Origin: Candidatus Micrarchaeota archaeon CG_4_10_14_0_2_um_filter_60_11
GTDB taxonomy: Archaea > Micrarchaeota > Micrarchaeia > Norongarragalinales > Norongarragalinaceae
Length of the DNA stretch: 26,448 bases
Direction: 5' to 3'
Assembly (NCBI GenBank): GCA_002792915.1
Contig: PFPF01000051.1
Coordinates: forward strand, 1 to 26,448
The notes below the pieces were generated by a model, which was not told the DNA's origin, did no database searches, and saw only the letters and a program-made list of their open reading frames with translations. The position numbers and the translations under genes were made by a program. Shown here piece by piece: positions 8,002 to 15,442 of this stretch. Position 1 is the first letter of the stretch. Every line of letters begins with the position of its first letter.

Positions 8002-9360
8002 ATGGAGTTTTACGAGGCCGCGCGCCTTGCGGGGGAAAAAGCGATGGCCATGAACGACCCGCTGCTCTTGCACCACTACGACGCGGACGGCATCGCAGCC
8101 GCCGGAATCGTGTGCCTCGCACGCAAAAGCGCCGGAAAAAGCACGCGAACGCGTTCGGTGAAAATCAACGGCCGCGCGCTTGACGGCTTGGAAGGCGAAC
8201 GCGAACTGGTATTCGTCGACTGCGGCTCGGGAATGCTTCCCGCAATCGAGGCGTTAGCCGCGGAATGCGTAATAATCGACCACCACCCGCCTTCGGGGCG
8301 CGCCCTGCGCACCGTGCAGGCGAACCCGCGCGATTACGGGTTCGACGGCGGCAGCGAGGCGTCTGCCGCGACAACCGCGTTTTACTGCTTCAAGTATCTT
8401 GAGCTGCCCCGCGTTGCCGAGTTGGGCATAGTCGGCGCGGTGGGCGACATGCAGGACTTGCACGGCTTCCGCGGGTTGAACGAGGAAATGGCTTCTTTTG
8501 CCGCGGAGAAGGGCGAAACCGAAAGGATTGAAGACCTGAAAATGTTCGGCCGCTCTTCGCGGTCACTCGTGGAAATGCTGGAATACTGCACCGAACCCTT
8601 CCTGCCTGACTTGACCGGCGACGAGAAGGCGTGCGCGCTTTTCCTGGAACGCAACGGTTTCCGGGTTTCCCGCGACGGCAGGCGCACGCGCTACTACGGA
8701 TTGCCTCCGAAGGAACGCAGGCGCTTCGCGAGCACGCTGACCATGTATTGCATCGAGAACGCGGTCAACAAGGGGGCAATCCAGCAAATGGCCGGGCAGG
8801 TGTTCCTGTTCCCGAACGAGGCTGAAGGAACGGAGCTAAGGGACGCGCATGAGTTCGCGGAACTGCTGAATTCGTGCGGCCGGCTCGGCGCGCCGGAAAC
8901 AGGGTTGCGCGTGTGCCTCGGCGACGCGGAGGCGCTGAAGGAAGCGCAAAGGCTGTTGAAGGATTACGCCACGCAGGTGCGCGAGTCGATTAATTACGCT
9001 AAGGAGAACGGTTTCGACGCCGGGCCGTATTACCTCGTGGACGGCAAGGGCAAAATCAGCGACACGGTAGTCGGCGTGGTCGCGAGCGCTTACCTTACTT
9101 CCGGAATCGTGAAGCGCGACAAGCCGGTAATCGCGTTGAGCGCATCCGGCGGCGAAGTGAAGGCGTCGGGCCGCGGCACCGCGTGGCTCGTGAAAAAGGG
9201 GCTGGACTTGGGCGAAACGTTCCGGAAGGCCGCGCAGGCCGCGGGCGGAGTCGGCGGAGGCCACGAAGTAGCCGCGGGGGCGACCTTCGGGGAGGCTGGC
9301 GAGCACGCGTTCCTGAAAAAAGCCAAAGAAGTAATAGAAATACAGCTGGAAATGCGTTAA
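8002..9360 (+). CDS. Archaeal RecJ-like DHH/DHHA1 nuclease
   Basis: A 452-residue member of the DHH phosphoesterase superfamily. DHH-domain motifs in order: HHYDADG (24-30), FVDCGSG (71-77), IIDHHPP (91-97) and GAVGDMQD. The C-terminal DHHA1 substrate-binding domain ends with GGVGGGHEVAAGATF. All metal-binding residues are visible. Archaeal homologues include the GINS-associated nuclease GAN and other RecJ-like single-strand nucleases of replication, repair and RNA processing. Which subgroup this belongs to needs a tree. Neighbouring genes also act on DNA (winged-helix protein, histone). Confidence 0.88.
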   Translation: MEFYEAARLAGEKAMAMNDPLLLHHYDADGIAAAGIVCLARKSAGKSTRTRSVKINGRALDGLEGERELVFVDCGSGMLPAIEALAAECVIIDHHPPSGRALRTVQANPRDYGFDGGSEASAATTAFYCFKYLELPRVAELGIVGAVGDMQDLHGFRGLNEEMASFAAEKGETERIEDLKMFGRSSRSLVEMLEYCTEPFLPDLTGDEKACALFLERNGFRVSRDGRRTRYYGLPPKERRRFASTLTMYCIENAVNKGAIQQMAGQVFLFPNEAEGTELRDAHEFAELLNSCGRLGAPETGLRVCLGDAEALKEAQRLLKDYATQVRESINYAKENGFDAGPYYLVDGKGKISDTVVGVVASAYLTSGIVKRDKPVIALSASGGEVKASGRGTAWLVKKGLDLGETFRKAAQAAGGVGGGHEVAAGATFGEAGEHAFLKKAKEVIEIQLEMR

Positions 9361-9363
9361 GCG

Positions 9364-9432
9364 AAAACCGAAACAAACAAAAATAAAAAAAAGCAAATCA
9401 AAAATAAACGCGGCTTATCTTTTTGAAACCAG
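9364..9432 (-). terminator. T-rich transcription terminator of the histone operon
   Basis: Directly after the histone stop, the minus strand holds several T runs (8 T near 9385-9392, with others around 9375 and 9400). A short inverted repeat (TTTGAAAC / GTTTCAAA, 9422-9439) overlaps the histone stop codon. U-rich tracts are the usual archaeal intrinsic terminators. The A-rich plus strand here would not terminate the RecJ-like gene in the other direction. Confidence 0.5.
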
Positions 9433-9434
9433 TT

Positions 9435-9644
9435 TCAAAGCTTCATCGCAAGGAGAATGTCTTCCTTTTGTATTTGCGAACGCCCGGCGTGGCGCGCGCA
9501 AACCATCGCCTTTTCCGCGATTTTGCGGCCGGATTCCTCCAGCACCTGCGAGAGCTTTACGCTCGCATCCTCGCCCACGCGGTCCGCGCCGGCGTTGCGT
9601 ATGAGCGCATCCATGTCGAACAACGAGAATGTTTTCGGCGCCAT
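9435..9644 (-). CDS. Archaeal histone
   Basis: A 69-residue single histone fold. Family landmarks: IRNAGADRVGEDA (15-27, with the conserved Arg22 in loop 1), the long central helix VLEESGRKIAEKAMVCARHAG (34-54), and GRSQIQKEDILLA (54-66), equivalent to the GRKTVKAEDI loop 2. Such histones wrap DNA as dimers or longer stacks. There is no tail of note beyond seven N-terminal residues. It is the last gene of an operon with an AAA+ ATPase and a 44-residue ORF; the preceding stop abuts its ATG (TGAATG), and AGAGGTCC inside the upstream ORF acts as ribosome-binding site. Confidence 0.95.
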   Translation of the reverse strand: MAPKTFSLFDMDALIRNAGADRVGEDASVKLSQVLEESGRKIAEKAMVCARHAGRSQIQKEDILLAMKL

Positions 9645-9779
9645 TCAACAGGACCTCTTCAGCGAGCGGGCGAACCCGTCAACGGCTATCACGGTCTCGC
9701 CGTCCACGCTCGCGAACTTGTAAGCCGCGCCCGCCCTTGCGAGCTGCGCGAAAACCTCTCCAATCGTCCTTTCAGCCAT
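9645..9779 (-). CDS. 44-residue ORF directly upstream of the histone
   Basis: A short ORF (begins MAERTIGEVFAQLARAGAAY, ends RSLKRSC) between the AAA+ gene and the histone. A strong ribosome-binding site, GAGGTGG, overlaps the AAA+ stop and lies 7 nt before the ATG. The stop directly touches the histone ATG. Codon choice is GC-rich like that of its neighbours. It has an N-terminal amphipathic helix, then a probable beta hairpin (KFASVDGETVIAVDG). No family is recognised. Placement suggests translational coupling to, or a functional tie with, the histone. Confidence 0.7.
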   Translation of the reverse strand: MAERTIGEVFAQLARAGAAYKFASVDGETVIAVDGFARSLKRSC

Positions 9780-9789
9780 ATTACCCACC

Positions 9790-10920
9790 TCAATGCAGCG
9801 TGAACAAATTCTTGACTTTCGGGCTCGCAGAGTAAACGTTGCGCTTGCGCCCGCCGACTCCCTGGCCCGTAACGGCTATGAGCGGGAACGGCACTGCCGG
9901 CTTGCGCTTCCTCTCCGCGGCGTCGTCGCCCCGCAGCTGGTACAGCGCGTTGAACGCCGTATTCTGGCTCAACCCGGTCTCCTTGCGGATGTCCGCCAAC
10001 AGCACGCCATCGTCGTGCTTCACGAGCAACTCCAATATCTGGCGCTGCGACGGGCTCAACTGGGGCCACCAGTCCGCGTTCGCGTGCGTTATGCGGCTGT
10101 TCTTCACCGCGCTTTGCACGATGGGGTTGTTCGCGTACTCCGCCGCGCCCTTCCACTCGCTCTTGCCCATCGCCAGCTTCGCCAAAAACTCGTTCAGCTC
10201 GTCGAAAACGTAACGCGGCGACAGCAAGTTCTGCCCAACGAGCGTTTCCGACAGGAACGCCTCGGGAAAAGGCTTCATTCCCTTGCCCCCTACCGCGTTG
10301 ATGCGGTGCTCGATGATGCGGCGCATCTCGCCCGCGGAAAAATCGCGGCGCTGGAAAACGTTCGCCTCGCCGATGAGCTGCACGAGCGAGTCGGGAAAAT
10401 CCTGCTTGCTCAACGCCGAGAAGACCATGCGAAGATTGGGCACATCGTCCAGCAGGTACTTGAACTCCATGTAAACGCCCTTGTCCTGCGCCAGGTGCGC
10501 CTCGTCAACGAAAAGCACGACCGTCTTCCTCTTGGACTTCAAAAAGTCGGCCAGCTCCTTGCGGCTCGCCGGCGCCTTGTTCCCGAAAATACGCGAAAGA
10601 AAACCGCGGCGGTAACCGAAGAATTCGGCCAGTTCGGGCACGCCCGCGGGCGGCTCCTTCAAAAAGTGCGTCTCGAAATCCTTTTCGGGAAGTGAATGGT
10701 GCACGAAGTAAAGCGCCGACGTCTTGCCGACGCCCTTGGGCCCCAACAACAGGCACGCCTTGGTGTCAAAAGCCAGCCGTTCCAAAATCGCCTCGCTCTC
10801 GAACGGGCAATAATACTTAAGGAAGGTCTCCTCGTCCCCAGCACGCAAATCCTTCACGAACGGGTTCTCACTCCAGCCCAACTCGCTCAGAATCTTGTCA
10901 CGCGCTTCAAAAACTTCCAT
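9790..10920 (-). CDS. AAA+ ATPase with C-terminal winged helix
   Basis: A 376-residue ATPase. Walker A GPKGVGKT is at about 60-67 and Walker B VVLFVDEAH at about 134-142. The N-terminus (LGWSENPF) resembles the ExeA/TniB-type and Orc1/Cdc6-like AAA+ families. Residues at about 290-360 form a winged helix-turn-helix (SPSQRQILELLVKHDDGVLL, then a recognition helix around LSQNTAFNALYQL). The combination suggests ATP-dependent DNA binding; it is not a canonical Orc1/Cdc6. I chose ATG 10920 over an upstream TTG (10932) because the TATA at 10949-10957 fits it better. It is cotranscribed with the 44-residue ORF and the histone. Confidence 0.8.
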   Translation of the reverse strand: MEVFEARDKILSELGWSENPFVKDLRAGDEETFLKYYCPFESEAILERLAFDTKACLLLGPKGVGKTSALYFVHHSLPEKDFETHFLKEPPAGVPELAEFFGYRRGFLSRIFGNKAPASRKELADFLKSKRKTVVLFVDEAHLAQDKGVYMEFKYLLDDVPNLRMVFSALSKQDFPDSLVQLIGEANVFQRRDFSAGEMRRIIEHRINAVGGKGMKPFPEAFLSETLVGQNLLSPRYVFDELNEFLAKLAMGKSEWKGAAEYANNPIVQSAVKNSRITHANADWWPQLSPSQRQILELLVKHDDGVLLADIRKETGLSQNTAFNALYQLRGDDAAERKRKPAVPFPLIAVTGQGVGGRKRNVYSASPKVKNLFTLH

Positions 10921-11126
10921 TGCAACCGACAAAACCTACACCAGATACTTATAAAAGACTTTTGTTGGGGGTAAGTTACTATAAAAGATGTTAAGTCTCT
11001 TATAAAATAGTGTGAATGCTCCGGCTAAAAGACATTTAAAGGAGTTATAAGAGCCTCGCGTGTTTTACGTAAAAGACTCGGTTTTGCGGAACCATTAAAA
11101 TTTCGGGCCGCGTAGGGGCTGCACGA
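10921..11126. promoter_or_regulatory. Intergenic region with a cluster of TATA-like elements
   Basis: About 200 A/T-rich bases between the divergent AAA+ and Nre genes. Near-identical elements recur: CTTATAAAAG (about 10948-10957), CTATAAAAG (about 10980-10988), CTTATAAAAT (about 10999-11008) and a weaker TTATAAGAG near 11045. The first, read on the minus strand, is the likely AAA+ promoter. ATTAAAAT at 11094-11101 lies about 29 nt before the Nre start. The repeated elements could be alternative promoters or sites for a regulator. Confidence 0.45.
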
Positions 11127-12287
11127 ATGGTTTCGTGCGTGCAATGCAAGGGCAGATTGTTGTGCGGGCTCAGCTCGTGCCCGCTTCTGGAAAAAACGCG
11201 TTTTCAGAGCGGCGTGCGCGTTGGCCGCGAAGTCGCGGGGGACAGCCCGCCGAACCTTTTCGTCGGGTGGAAGGGTTACCCCTCGGTTTACGCCGGGCCG
11301 CTGATTTCCGTCAGCGATGCAACGGTTGACGACCCATCGCAAATGTACGGAATGGGTTTTGACGAGATAATTGAAGCCCGTTCGTCACTCGTGCGCGGAA
11401 TGAAAACCGCGGCCGTGAACGACCCGTCTTCGATGGGCGAGGCGCGCGACGCCGTGCTCTCGGTGAAAAGCGTTGGCGTGGAGGCGAAATTCGAGCGCGA
11501 GCCCTCTTTTCACCTGAGTTTTTCAGACATGACGCAGCCAATGGGCCCCACGGGAAGCCTGAAAAAATTCCGTTTGACGAGCAACCCCTCGATTCCCGCG
11601 AAAGTTGACGAATTCGCGGAAGAGCGCGTGAAGGCGCGCGACGCCGTCTCGGAGCTGATGCAGTCGGGCTTCGAGTATTACTACCTCCAGAAAATCTTCA
11701 CCGCGGGCCTGCTGGGGGAGAAAAAGAAGCTGGTGCCCACGCGCTGGGGAATCACGGCGATGGACCGCATCGTTGCCGACGAGCACATCGAAAAAATCAA
11801 GCTGATGCCCGCCGTGAACGAATTCCGCGTCTACTCGAACGAATACTTGCACAACCACTATGAAATCCTGCTGCTGCCGGGAATGTGGGAGTTCGAGCAA
11901 TTCGAGGCGTGGTGGGCGGGCTCGCTCTGGGCCGCGGGAGAGGCGAGCGTGGCGCACGAGTACGAGCCGTTCGAGGGCAGGAGCGATTACGCGGAAGAGG
12001 AGGGCGGGGGCTATTACGCCGGAAGAATGGCAACTGCTGAAGCACTTGTAAAGTTAAACCGCCAGGCGCGCTGCGTCGTCTTCAGGGAGATTTACGACGG
12101 CTACCGCCTGCCCGTGGGCGTGTGGCAGGTTCGCGAGAGCGTGCGCAAGGCGTTCGAAAACCAACCGGAAAAATTCGCGACGCGCAGCGAAGCGCTTGCG
12201 CGCATCGCAACGCGCCTCAAGCGCCCCCTCTCGCAATATTTGGCGCGCACCGTGCTCCTCAAGCAGCGCCGCCTCGCGGACTTCTAG
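11127..12287 (+). CDS. nre: Nre-family DNA repair protein with PCNA-binding tail
   Basis: A 386-residue archaeal protein of the NreA/NreB family (DUF650/DUF651), which works in DNA repair together with PCNA. Four N-terminal cysteines (4, 7, 13, 18) probably bind zinc. Typical internal blocks are PPNLFVGWKGYP, LTSNPSIPAKVDEF and FREIYDGYRLPVGVWQVRESVR. The protein ends in QRRLADF (380-386), a PIP-box-like QxxLxxF motif at the extreme C-terminus, the usual place for PCNA binding in this family. The TATA at 11094-11101 predicts a leaderless or very short-leadered mRNA. Confidence 0.9.
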   Translation: MVSCVQCKGRLLCGLSSCPLLEKTRFQSGVRVGREVAGDSPPNLFVGWKGYPSVYAGPLISVSDATVDDPSQMYGMGFDEIIEARSSLVRGMKTAAVNDPSSMGEARDAVLSVKSVGVEAKFEREPSFHLSFSDMTQPMGPTGSLKKFRLTSNPSIPAKVDEFAEERVKARDAVSELMQSGFEYYYLQKIFTAGLLGEKKKLVPTRWGITAMDRIVADEHIEKIKLMPAVNEFRVYSNEYLHNHYEILLLPGMWEFEQFEAWWAGSLWAAGEASVAHEYEPFEGRSDYAEEEGGGYYAGRMATAEALVKLNRQARCVVFREIYDGYRLPVGVWQVRESVRKAFENQPEKFATRSEALARIATRLKRPLSQYLARTVLLKQRRLADF

Positions 12288-12311
12288 GCGGCGCGCTTCG
12301 CGCAGTGCGGG

Positions 12312-13037
12312 CTAACAACGCTCAACCGGCAACCCCAGCGAGTCGCAAATCTTCATTATTTTCGCGCGCTGCTCGGACTTCGAGCCTTTCCAGTCTATCA
12401 CCGCGCACTCCACTCGCTCCGCGGTCTTCTCCACCGCCTGCTTGACCGTGCTTTCGTCCACGAAATCGAGCGCGTACTTCGCGGCGATGTGCGAAAAACA
12501 GAACCCGTCGGCTTCCAACTCGTTGAATGCGGGGCAGTAATGCCCGCCGCCGAAGCCTATCGCAACCTTGCCCTTGGTTTTCTTCCATTCCGCGGAAACG
12601 AAGTCGACGCACTCCGCAACGCGCCGCGACGCGTTCTCGTTCAGCCATTCCTCAGCCGTGCTGCCGACTTCCACGAAAATCGACGGCTCCTTCAAGTGCG
12701 TGGGCCCGTGGTGCGTCGCCTCTAAAAAGACTTCAAACCCCTCAAGCGGGTGCGACTTGAAGAAATCGAACGCGGTTTTCATCGCGAACGCACTCGTCCT
12801 GCTCAACGTGCGCACCTCTCCGCCCTTTTGCGCGGGACCCCAGTTCCCGGTCGCGTGCACTGTCAGGCACGGCTTGCCGGAAACGCTCGCGTGCTTGGAA
12901 GCGAACACGACCAAGTCCGAACCGAAGTCCTCGTTCAACGCCAACAGCCCGCAGGCAACCTCGCGCTTTTGGCACTTCAGGAAGCGGCCGATGTTGGCGC
13001 CAGCCAAGTCAACGGCGGAATAAACCGCGAGGGGCAT
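12312..13037 (-). CDS. dtdA: D-aminoacyl-tRNA deacylase, archaeal/plant type (DTD2)
   Basis: A 241-residue enzyme that removes D-amino acids mis-attached to tRNA, protecting translation. Conserved blocks of the DTD2/GEK1 family are visible: LTVHATGNWG (58-67), FLEATHHGPT (104-113) and IGFGGGHYCP (about 169-178); the histidines are likely metal or catalytic ligands. Length is normal. The promoter lies inside a palindrome shared with the divergent E1 gene. The TATA TTTTAAA is about 26 nt upstream of ATG 13037, so a leaderless mRNA is likely. Confidence 0.92.
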   Translation of the reverse strand: MPLAVYSAVDLAGANIGRFLKCQKREVACGLLALNEDFGSDLVVFASKHASVSGKPCLTVHATGNWGPAQKGGEVRTLSRTSAFAMKTAFDFFKSHPLEGFEVFLEATHHGPTHLKEPSIFVEVGSTAEEWLNENASRRVAECVDFVSAEWKKTKGKVAIGFGGGHYCPAFNELEADGFCFSHIAAKYALDFVDESTVKQAVEKTAERVECAVIDWKGSKSEQRAKIMKICDSLGLPVERC

Positions 13038-13042
13038 AAGGG

Positions 13043-13072
13043 AATAAAAGCCAGAACGGTTTAAAACCGTTC
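13043..13072. promoter_or_regulatory. Overlapping divergent promoters with a 19-bp palindrome
   Basis: GAACGGTTTAAAACCGTTC at 13054-13072 is a perfect 9+1+9 inverted repeat ending directly before the E1 ATG. Its core is the TATA of dtdA (minus strand). For the E1 gene the likely TATA is AATAAAAG at 13043-13050, 26 nt upstream of its ATG, which puts the palindrome between TATA and start like an operator. A protein bound here would affect both genes. Confidence 0.5.
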
Positions 13073-13822
13073 ATGGGCGTGGACGACGACGCGTACGACA
13101 GGCAAAAGCGCGTGGACGGCTGGAACCAGAATGCGGTTTCAACGGCGCGCTGTCTCGTGGTCGGCGCGGGCGCGCTGGGCAACGAGGGCGTCAAGAATTT
13201 GGCGCAGTTCGGCGTCGCGAAAATAACCCTCGTGGACTTCGACGAAATCGTGGCGGCGAACCTAAACCGCTGCGCGTTCTTCACCGCCGCCGACGTGGGC
13301 GAAAAGAAGGCGGAAGTCGTCGCGCGCGAAGCCAAAAAAATCAGCCCGCTGCTCGAAATCTCCGTAAAAGACGCACACATCGAGGACTTGCCCGAAGAAT
13401 TTTACAAAAACTTCGACTACGCGTTCGGCTGCCTGGACAATCTCGGCGCGCGCCTGCACTTGAACGCGCAATGCTACGGAAAGCTGCCGCTGATAGACGG
13501 CGGAACCACCGGCTTCAACGGGAAAGTGCAGGTCGTCGCCGGAAAAAGCGCGTGCGTGGAATGCGGCCTGAGCAGGCGCGACTACAAGCTCTTGTGGATG
13601 AAGTACTCGTGCACGGGCGACGCGCTCGACTTCCTCGACCCGAAGATGCCCGCGCTGCCCACCACGACCAGCATAATCGCGGGCTTGCAGACGGCGGAGT
13701 TCGCGAAACTCGTGCACGGCTGCGAGTCGCTCGCGGGAAAATACCTTTTTTACGACGGCTTGAAAGGCGAAACCCGCGTCTACACGCTTCAAAAACGCAA
13801 GGCGTGCCCGGTGCACCGCTAG
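13073..13822 (+). CDS. E1-like ubiquitin-activating enzyme (ThiF/UBA fold)
   Basis: A 249-residue adenylating enzyme expected to activate the ubiquitin-like protein encoded downstream. YDRQKRVDGW (8-17) is the classic E1 entry. The nucleotide-binding loop is VVGAGALG (29-36), followed by LVDFDEIVAANLNRCAFF (53-70) with the Arg-finger/Asn pattern and CLDNLGARLHLN (120-131) for ATP/Mg. Zinc ligands are CVEC (161-164) and the C-terminal CPVH (245-248), where most relatives have CxxC. Cys180 in KYSCTGDAL is the best candidate thioester Cys, followed by the MPALPTTTSIIAGLQTAE helix. The protein ends after the second zinc knuckle, so no ubiquitin-fold domain is present. It converges on the RING-like gene with a 4-nt overlap. 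Confidence 0.9.
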   Translation: MGVDDDAYDRQKRVDGWNQNAVSTARCLVVGAGALGNEGVKNLAQFGVAKITLVDFDEIVAANLNRCAFFTAADVGEKKAEVVAREAKKISPLLEISVKDAHIEDLPEEFYKNFDYAFGCLDNLGARLHLNAQCYGKLPLIDGGTTGFNGKVQVVAGKSACVECGLSRRDYKLLWMKYSCTGDALDFLDPKMPALPTTTSIIAGLQTAEFAKLVHGCESLAGKYLFYDGLKGETRVYTLQKRKACPVHR

Positions 13823-14580
13823 TCGAAAGCGTCGCGAAGCGTTTTCACCGCTTCCTCGCTCTGCTTGTTCAGGTACAATTCCAGTTTCTTTCCGCAGCGC
13901 ACGCACTTCTTCGTCGACGAAATCAGGGACTCGTAACAGTCCTTGTGGTAAGCCGCGCCGCAGAAGCAGTGCCCGAACTTGGCGGGGCCTTTCCCGCTCA
14001 CCGCAAGCGAAAACTTCGCCTTGCACAACTCGCAAACCTCGTCCCCGCCCTTGGTCAGCGGCTTCGCTTCGGTGCGCACGATGGGCGGCTCCTGCTTCCG
14101 CGGCTGCCTGCCCGAAGGCGCGCCCTTGCGCAACAGTTCCGCCAAATCGTTGGTGTCATCCGCAACGGGCATTCCCTCCTCTGACGAAACAACGAGTTTC
14201 AGGGGCGGCCGCGTAACAAGTGGCTCGACAATCGTTTTTTGCGCGGTTGGCGCGGGAAGGGCTTCGCGCTTTAACTTTGGTTCCGGCGCGGCCTCCGCGG
14301 TTATTGCCTCCGCCTGGAGTTTCGTTTCTTTTTTCTTCGCCGCCGTCTTGCGGCGCGCCTTCTTGTCGGGCAGCGAGTTGAACCCCTCGATTCCCAGGCG
14401 AACGGTCGCGCCGTTGTCGTCGATTACAACTAGCCCGGCGGCGGCCAACTCGGCCATCCGCGAATTGAACTGCGCCGCGTCAACGTGCAGCTTCAACACC
14501 AAATGCTCGGTCTGGTAAACCCCGCCGCGGATTAGCTCCAGGACCGCCTTGTCAAATTTTGAGAGCCTTAGTTTTGCCAC
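13819..14580 (-). CDS. Winged-helix / RING-like zinc-finger protein, candidate E3 ligase
   Basis: A 253-residue protein in three parts. Residues 1-70 read as a winged helix (AVLELIRGGVYQTEHLVLKL and VDAAQFNSRMAELAAAGLVV). Residues 71-180 are a Lys/Ala/Pro-rich flexible linker. Residues 183-229 carry eight ordered zinc ligands: C183, C186, C205, C207, H212, C215, C226 and C229, spaced CxxC-x18-CxC-x4-HxxC-x10-CxxC. That is a C4HC3 cross-brace compatible with RING-CH or PHD-like fingers. Between E1 and a JAMM protease, an E3 role is the natural inference. The winged helix could recognise a substrate or DNA. It is third in an operon, 12 nt after the JAMM gene. Confidence 0.82.
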   Translation of the reverse strand: MAKLRLSKFDKAVLELIRGGVYQTEHLVLKLHVDAAQFNSRMAELAAAGLVVIDDNGATVRLGIEGFNSLPDKKARRKTAAKKKETKLQAEAITAEAAPEPKLKREALPAPTAQKTIVEPLVTRPPLKLVVSSEEGMPVADDTNDLAELLRKGAPSGRQPRKQEPPIVRTEAKPLTKGGDEVCELCKAKFSLAVSGKGPAKFGHCFCGAAYHKDCYESLISSTKKCVRCGKKLELYLNKQSEEAVKTLRDAFD

Positions 14581-14592
14581 GAAAAATTCCCC

Positions 14593-15036
14593 CTACTTCC
14601 GCTTCTCCACGACCGCGAACGACGCTTCCCTCACTTCGCCGCCGTCGACCTTGAAAACCTTTTTCTCGCCGCGCACAGGGTCAATCACGAGCGCGTAATT
14701 GTACTCGCCGTCAAAACAAGACTCGTGCGTGCGCACGTCCGTTTCGGACATGAACGCGCCGAAGCCCGGATGCGAATGCGCCCACGCGACTATGAGCCCC
14801 TTGCCCGTTATGCGTTCCGCGAGCCTTGGGAACGCGCCCGTTGCGAAGCGAACGGAAACGCTCGTCGAATCGTTCTCGGCGGTCACGTAATCGGTCGCGC
14901 GCACGAACTTCTCGCCCTTCCACGAGTGCACGCTGCCCAGAAAGAAGCCGATTGCCTCCATGCGCTTGGCCGCGGCCTGCCTGAAGTGGCCTTCCGCCTT
15001 CGCCATCGCCGCGGAATCAAAGTAAACCTCGAACAT
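14593..15036 (-). CDS. Rpn11-like JAMM/MPN+ metalloprotease (deubiquitinase)
   Basis: A 147-residue protease of the JAB1/MPN/Mov34 family. The complete JAMM signature is present: Glu27 in AIGFFLGS, then HSHPGFGAFMSETD (87-100) giving zinc ligands His87, His89 and Asp100 plus catalytic-site Ser97. The PGFG and following S--D pattern matches proteasomal Rpn11 and CSN5 more closely than bacterial JABs. The role is hydrolysis of isopeptide bonds, removing the ubiquitin-like modifier from targets. I start at ATG 15036, 7 nt after the preceding stop with a GGAG ribosome-binding site, because upstream in-frame sequence lacks family similarity. Confidence 0.93.
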   Translation of the reverse strand: MFEVYFDSAAMAKAEGHFRQAAAKRMEAIGFFLGSVHSWKGEKFVRATDYVTAENDSTSVSVRFATGAFPRLAERITGKGLIVAWAHSHPGFGAFMSETDVRTHESCFDGEYNYALVIDPVRGEKKVFKVDGGEVREASFAVVEKRK

Positions 15037-15043
15037 CGCTCCA

Positions 15044-15430
15044 TCAACCGAACAGGAATTTCCTGAATTTTCCAACCGCACCCTTGGGCTCCGCCGTCGC
15101 CTGCCTCGCCTTGTGCTTGCGGATCGCGTCGTCGACCAGGTCCTCATTGTCGCGCACGAGCACGCCGCCCTCGACGGCTATTCGCTCTCCGGTTTCCCGC
15201 GCCACTGGAAGAATATCCCTCGCCGCCCGCTCGCGCGCCTCCTTCTCCAAGTCGCCTCCGGTTTCCCTCACGAGCATCACGCGCGGCTTTGCCGGGCGCG
15301 CCATGGAAACGATTGACGGCTTCGGCGCAGCGGGAAGATTCGACTGCTTGCCTTCCTCGCCTTGTTCGCTGGCCGCTTTGGCATCTCCCTTGCCCGCTTC
15401 GCCTTCCTTCGTCTCTTCGTTTTCCGGCAT
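15044..15430 (-). CDS. Acidic hypothetical protein leading the JAMM/RING operon
   Basis: A 128-residue protein of unknown family. Residues 1-40 are a low-complexity, Glu-rich segment (PENEETKEGEAGKGDAKAAS). The middle has a basic patch (MARPAKPRVMLVRETGG) and a charged helical stretch (DLEKEARERAARDILPVARE). The C-terminus is basic and aromatic (GKFRKFLFG). It is first in the operon with the JAMM protease (7 nt) and RING-like gene, and is divergent from the ubiquitin-like gene. A minus-strand TTTTTTAAC at about 15461-15469 fits as TATA. It might be an adaptor, regulator or substrate of the conjugation system; none of these is shown by sequence. Confidence 0.7.
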   Translation of the reverse strand: MPENEETKEGEAGKGDAKAASEQGEEGKQSNLPAAPKPSIVSMARPAKPRVMLVRETGGDLEKEARERAARDILPVARETGERIAVEGGVLVRDNEDLVDDAIRKHKARQATAEPKGAVGKFRKFLFG

Positions 15431-15442
15431 ATCCAACAAAAC

